Of a stretch of DNA of 64,000 nucleotides, positions 59,374 to 64,000 are shown in pieces. Position numbers and translations under genes: made by a program. Within the stretch, counting starts at the first letter, position 1. Each line of letters opens with the position of its first letter. The notes below the pieces were generated by a model. It was not told where the DNA came from, searched no databases, and saw nothing but the letters and a program-made list of their open reading frames with translations. Location: positions 10,259,518 through 10,323,517 of the forward strand of contig BROE01000005.1 in NCBI GenBank assembly GCA_036571765.1, written 5' to 3'. This stretch comes from Plecoglossus altivelis. Taxonomy: Eukaryota; Chordata; Actinopteri; Osmeriformes; Plecoglossidae.

Positions 59374-59550
59374 TAATTCTTCACTGGGCTGCTATCCCCT
59401 TGAAAGACATAGATATTCTTTCCCTCCCTCTTCAACTCTCTACCTCCACCTGCATCTACCTGTTCTCTACCTCTTGCCCTTTATTTTTTTATATCTCTGT
59501 CACACATGGTCTCTATGATCTTGTATCTAATGTCTCTTCCCCACCTCCTC

Positions 59551-59584
59551 TGTGTGTGTGTGTGTGTGTGTGTGTGGGGGGGGG
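59551..59584 (+). repeat. (GT)n followed by a G-run
   Basis: About 13 GT units run directly into nine or ten G. Confidence 0.93.
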
Positions 59585-59935
59585 TGTTTTGTGGGGCTCA
59601 TTATACACTTTCCGTCTGTCTTAGATTCTCCTCATCTTGGGTTTTGATCCTGCTCGAATTTGTCTCGTCATCTCTACGAGGTTGCATGGTAATGCCACAG
59701 TGAATAGCACATGCACACCATATGGGAAACCTGACAGAGCTCAAATCATGGAGGTCAGAAGAAGGTAAACATTGGGCTCTAATCTCAGTCTTTGTTCGAC
59801 TCCATCCATCCATCCATCTCTCCTCTCTCTCTTCCTCTGTCTGTGAATCTGTCTGTTGAATTTTCATCTAACTTTCCTTTTCTACTTTCTGAATATGCCG
59901 TCTTTTTTCCATTCTCATGCAGGACAGGTGATGTG

Positions 59936-59990
59936 TGCGTACACACGCACGCACACACACACGCACACACACACACACACACACACAGAC
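59936..59990 (+). repeat. CA-rich microsatellite
   Basis: ACGC/CACA repeats ending in CAGACAGACA. Confidence 0.9.
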
Positions 59991-62479
59991 AGACATTACC
60001 CATCTCCATCGGAAGATTTAACAGTTCCGTCTAGCTTTGGGATATTCCTGCCGGCTGGCGGAGACAATGCGGAACACTGCATCAGGGAATATGCGTGTGT
60101 GTGCATGCGTATGTGTTTGCATGTGTGCGAGGAAAAGAGGGTGTGCATGCATGTGTGTGGAATGAGACGCTTTGTTGTTTGCTTACGGCGGCCAGGCTCG
60201 GTCTACACCTCAGCCCCCTGTGTTTTACCAAGAGCTTAGCGCTTGTTCTGGGGAGTCTGTGTGCGTCTGTGTGCTATATAAGTACAACATTAGAGCAGCA
60301 GCTTGGTTCATTGCTCGCCTGTTTGCTTGCCTTCTTTTAATTTCACAACTTCTATACGCTATTTGCCTTATGGCAATGTGAGCAGCTTCTATATGCCCCC
60401 CCCACCCCCCAACCTTGTATTCCCTGCCTTATGAGTTCTGTTATGCGGCCAGTCTTTGAGAGCACTGTGCACACAGAGGAGGAAGGTTAGGGAGACTGGA
60501 TTGTACCATGTTCCACCCTTTTCAGGGGTATGCTGAGAGGGAACTTGTATGGAGGAACCACCATGGTTACAGTGATGTGGAACCACGATAAACCAGACAG
60601 GTTTGCTGAAATTGTTCACATATAGCCTCCTTTGACTGTTTTTATATTTTATTTTTGTTTGATCTTTTTGTGGATTCAACACTTTCGGTAATTCTTAGAC
60701 GTCTGTACAGACAGTTTGTTGTTAGACCGTCTAGATGCTGAAGGGATGAACAGGTTAACTCAATGGGTTCTCTGGGTGGCTCGTTTCCATTTGTCTTAGT
60801 CCTGGACATGTCACTTTATATGTCCGCTCAGATGTAGCTGCTGTCTGGAGTTGTGGATGAAGGTGCTCTGCCTATCTCCGCTCTAATCCTGACAACCAAA
60901 GGACGACTGTACCTGTGAGCGCACAGATTTCTGTGCTCCAAGCAAATGGAGACAGAAAAGCAATCAGACATGTTCTTCCAACTGGCCTTACCCCTCTTCC
61001 CTTTAATTATCACCAGCTCCTGAGATACAGTGTCCTCCGACATAGTCTCCATGGATCTCCTCCTCTCAACCCCCCCCTCCCCCTCCCACCCCAACCAACG
61101 CTTTTCTTCAACCCAGCCGGTAATGAACTGCTTACTAAGGCTGAACTAATAATGTCTGACTGCTCTCTGTCACTGTCAATTACACAGTCCTCCTACTCCA
61201 CCAGCCCCCTTCCTTCCTCCCCTTCTTTCATTCCGAAGGGCCGACAGAGACCCGACCACTCCACTCCTTGGTTACAAATTGAAAAGTAACATGTGAAAGG
61301 GAAGGTGGAATGACTTCCTGAAACACATGGAGTGGTGTGGAAGCCCATCCTTTTGATTCCCTTGAGCGCCTTTAAGCTTCCGCCCGTCCGTCGCAGACCA
61401 TACAAACAAAGTCAGGGAGAGGGGAATGGTGTATCGATTACATGATGGCCAGAGTCAGCTGAGACTAGAAGGATGGCAGCTTCTGCAGCTCTGACTGGCT
61501 GGCTTTCCATTTTTTGATGCACGTGCAGGGAGGTAAAAAAAAAGAAGAAGAAACAAACGTGTTTCGGCAAGCGTCAATTCATTTGTGGTCTTGTTTTTTG
61601 TGTGTTTTAGGTAGAGTAAGAGTACGACACATTGGTTGTATGGTCTTGTCGACGAGAAAGGTCGGAAAAGTTGTAACATTGTAGAGGGATAGGCTTTATG
61701 TTGCTATGCTGTAGTGATACATTGGTGTGATATAAATATCAAGCTTGTTTGTGTGTTGTGAGTGTATCATGCGACGTGCGAGCGTTTGTGAACTCCACAC
61801 ACGTTGGTCGCTACTCTAACACCCGCCCCCCCGTCTGTGTTTGACCAATCGATGACGGACAACATCAGCTGTCATAACTATGTGCCACAGAGACACTGGT
61901 CATCACACTTTGAAAACACACACATTCACAAGTTTGCACAATATTGGTTTAATAGATGAAGAAAAACGTTGGATAGTTTTGATTATTCAAAGGTGCCTTG
62001 AAAAAAGAATAACTGGCTCGCTTATTTCTGGGGATTCTGTGACCATGGGATTCTGCCATGCATCTGTCTGTTACACATACTGTATATGTGCAACATAAGC
62101 CCACATATTTAATTTTCCAATTTCAGAATAGGAAAATAGACTGATATGAATTGATAAAACCTATAATACATTTGAGACCCCCAAATATTTGTATGTGTTT
62201 TACGTTGCTGTTCTTGGGTGCTCTGACGTGTGGCAGATAATCACCAGCCTGCGATACCTGCAGCGAGCGTGTCCACCTTCTCCATCCACCCTCAAATGTC
62301 CAGAGAATTTCAACATCACTTTTCAGTGTGCTCCCAGCCATGTTATTTAAAGTAATTAACCCTAATTTGCCCAAAAAAGAGACAAATCTTTATTAGACCG
62401 TGGCTTTTTAAGGAGCGCCACCGCCGACTGGCGTCCATCTCCCCTCGCTCCTAATGGGGTCTCCACTTAATCAAAATTC

Positions 62480-62595
62480 ATCCATCAGATCTCAATGTTG
62501 AATCATCTTTTAATTGGAAGTTACATTCTGGTTAATAGTTTTATAATTCACCGGCTGTAATAGTTTCACCGCTGGGATCTGCTCTATTTTTCTGC
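62480..62595. promoter_or_regulatory. Candidate conserved noncoding element
   Basis: Unique AT-rich sequence with ATCATCTTTTAATTGG, GGTTAATAG and TTTATAATTCACC. The texture is like that of other enhancer-like blocks in this window. Confidence 0.25.
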
Positions 62596-62614
62596 GGATG
62601 GGCCACTTATGCGC

Positions 62615-62617
<3 letters not shown>

Positions 62618-62644
<27 letters not shown>
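62618..62644 (+). repeat. (CA)n microsatellite
   Basis: About 13 CA units; a second CA run with interruptions follows at 62761-62803. Confidence 0.93.
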
Positions 62645-62647
<3 letters not shown>

Positions 62648-64000
62648 ACACATGCACAAGCAGTCATATACATGGGCGAGTACATTCACACCTACAGACG
62701 TATTTATAAAAGAAGACACACATTTTGTCCATCTCTCTTCCTCAAACTCTCCTCTCAATCACACACACACACACACTCTCTCACGCACGCACACACACAC
62801 ACACTCCTGCCTGTGCTAGCCTGTAGCGCCAGCCCTCACTTTGATGGCGGTAAATTAGGTCAAACTGTCGAATAGCAGCTCCCAGCCCCAGAGACACAGG
62901 AACTCTGACTCTGAGTCTCCCGGCCCTATATTTAGTAGCAAAATGAGCTCATTGCTTCTCATCCATGGACAAAAGAGTTTCACTGTAAGTAAAATTCAAA
63001 TCTTATAGATTGCTTTGGGGTGCAGACACTGTATAAGAGGTCCACAATGTTGTGGAGGAAAGACACAAGACATTTAATTCCAAACACTTGCAGAAATGAC
63101 TTTTTGTACTCGTCATTCCTACAGTTGTCTTGGAGATGTCATACTACTGCCCCTAAACACCCCAGGAACATTGTCCAGGTCCGATAAAGTCAATTCTAGT
63201 TACCCTGAAATCACTCTGCTCACCCTGCTCATACAAGACACCGCTGTTCCTGCACTCTGGTTGCCTATTTCTGAAGGAGACACTTTGCAAAGTGTCAGAT
63301 AACTCAGTAGATGTATAACTACTACGAATAGTAGTTATCTGCCCAGTTGCTTAAGTGTCATGAAAATCTAGAAGTCCTCACACTGTCATGTATTATTACT
63401 TGGAACGCATCTCCTTCCTTTCAGTGCGTTGATCCGAGAGGCTGTAAAACAGCTCGCTGGCATGTGTGGAGAGCTTGTGAAGAGCCTGTAGACTGAGAGG
63501 GAAACGGACAAACTAAAAGTCAAGGAAACTGCCGTCCTTCAGTTTGCACAACACAAGAACGTCTCCTTACTGAAACAAAACTCTCCATTCCCTGTAACGG
63601 AAACAGTCGTATTCTTGGCAAATAAGGATGGATGTGAAAGGACCCTGAACTGCTGGAAGAGAAAAGACCTTTTAAACTATACACAGACGATTCAGCTTTA
63701 TGCGAGTACAGGGCCAACCTTTTTGGATGTGTCCATATGATGTTTCCATGGAGTTGAAGCACATTTTCTCTGTGCCTGCTCTACCCTCCTTCTCCCTGCT
63801 TCAGGTTGGTTTGCTATTGAATAGTCCAGTAGGCCTTGGCCTCATTGTTGCATCTCAAAAGCCAAATGCTCAAGGGGGGCACAGCCACTATCCACACGCA
63901 AACATAAACACACACTGGTGCATTTTGTTGGTGAGTTTCTCTCGATAGTGTTGTGCTCAATGGTGCCCAACTGTAGCACTCTGTACTTTGTTTGACTTCT

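Larger units (their letters stand above)
55226..64000. other. Gene-poor block to the window end
   Basis: No supported exon. Content is mostly GT/CA microsatellites (55900, 55991, 56630, 57164-57201, 59297-59373, 59551-59576, 59936-59990, 62618-62644, 62761-62803), a GA-rich tract (58860-59050) and AT-rich unique DNA. The long minus-strand open frame at 56874-57662 runs through CA repeats and has no family resemblance. Confidence 0.55.

Overview
The window is vertebrate nuclear DNA, most likely from a ray-finned (teleost) fish. Genes are split by short GT-AG introns, intergenic DNA is full of CA/GT and CT/GA microsatellites, there is a small hAT-type miniature transposon with a clear target-site duplication, and a decayed LINE fragment is present. 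Two recognisable gene families support this: mitochondrial ribosomal protein mS23 (mrps23) and a tandem array of DHRS13-like short-chain dehydrogenases, which I recall as multi-copy in zebrafish. Exon boundaries were read by eye from splice sites, phase and family alignment; no transcript evidence was available.

Layout. (1) 1-9180: no gene found; a G-rich minisatellite, a GT microsatellite and AT-rich blocks that look like conserved regulatory DNA. (2) 9310-10790, minus strand: mrps23, five exons, 183 aa. Its stop codon lies inside a 26-bp minisatellite. (3) 11761-22153, plus strand: three intact five-exon DHRS13-like genes (317, 317 and 318 aa), with an unrelated six-exon gene inserted between copies 2 and 3 (16957-19292). 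That gene encodes a predicted 428-aa protein with one TRIM-type B-box, a basic coiled coil and a very acidic Asp/Glu tail, but no RING finger and no B30.2 domain. I do not recognise it as a named gene. (4) 22154-64000: about 42 kb without a supportable coding exon. It holds microsatellites, minisatellites, a hAT MITE, a LINE relic, a perfect 135-bp inverted repeat 5.1 kb apart, an interstitial telomere-like array, a 678-N assembly gap in pyrimidine-rich DNA, CTCF-like motifs and AT-rich homeodomain/POU-like blocks. It looks like a gene desert or a very large intron. In human, MRPS23 lies near the very large gene MSI2, so msi2 regulatory or intronic DNA is one possibility, but no msi2 exon was seen.

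How the genes relate. mrps23 and the first DHRS13-like gene are divergent and share about 970 bp of upstream DNA. The dehydrogenase copies show patchwork identity. Exons 2 and 5 are nearly identical between copies 1 and 2. Exon 3 of copy 3 looks overwritten by copy 2, leaving a stranded upstream splice acceptor that leads to an in-frame stop. Copy 3 also has Ala at the position of the catalytic Ser. The most promising undescribed item is the lone-B-box/acidic-tail gene; the clearest evolutionary event is the copy 2 to copy 3 conversion.
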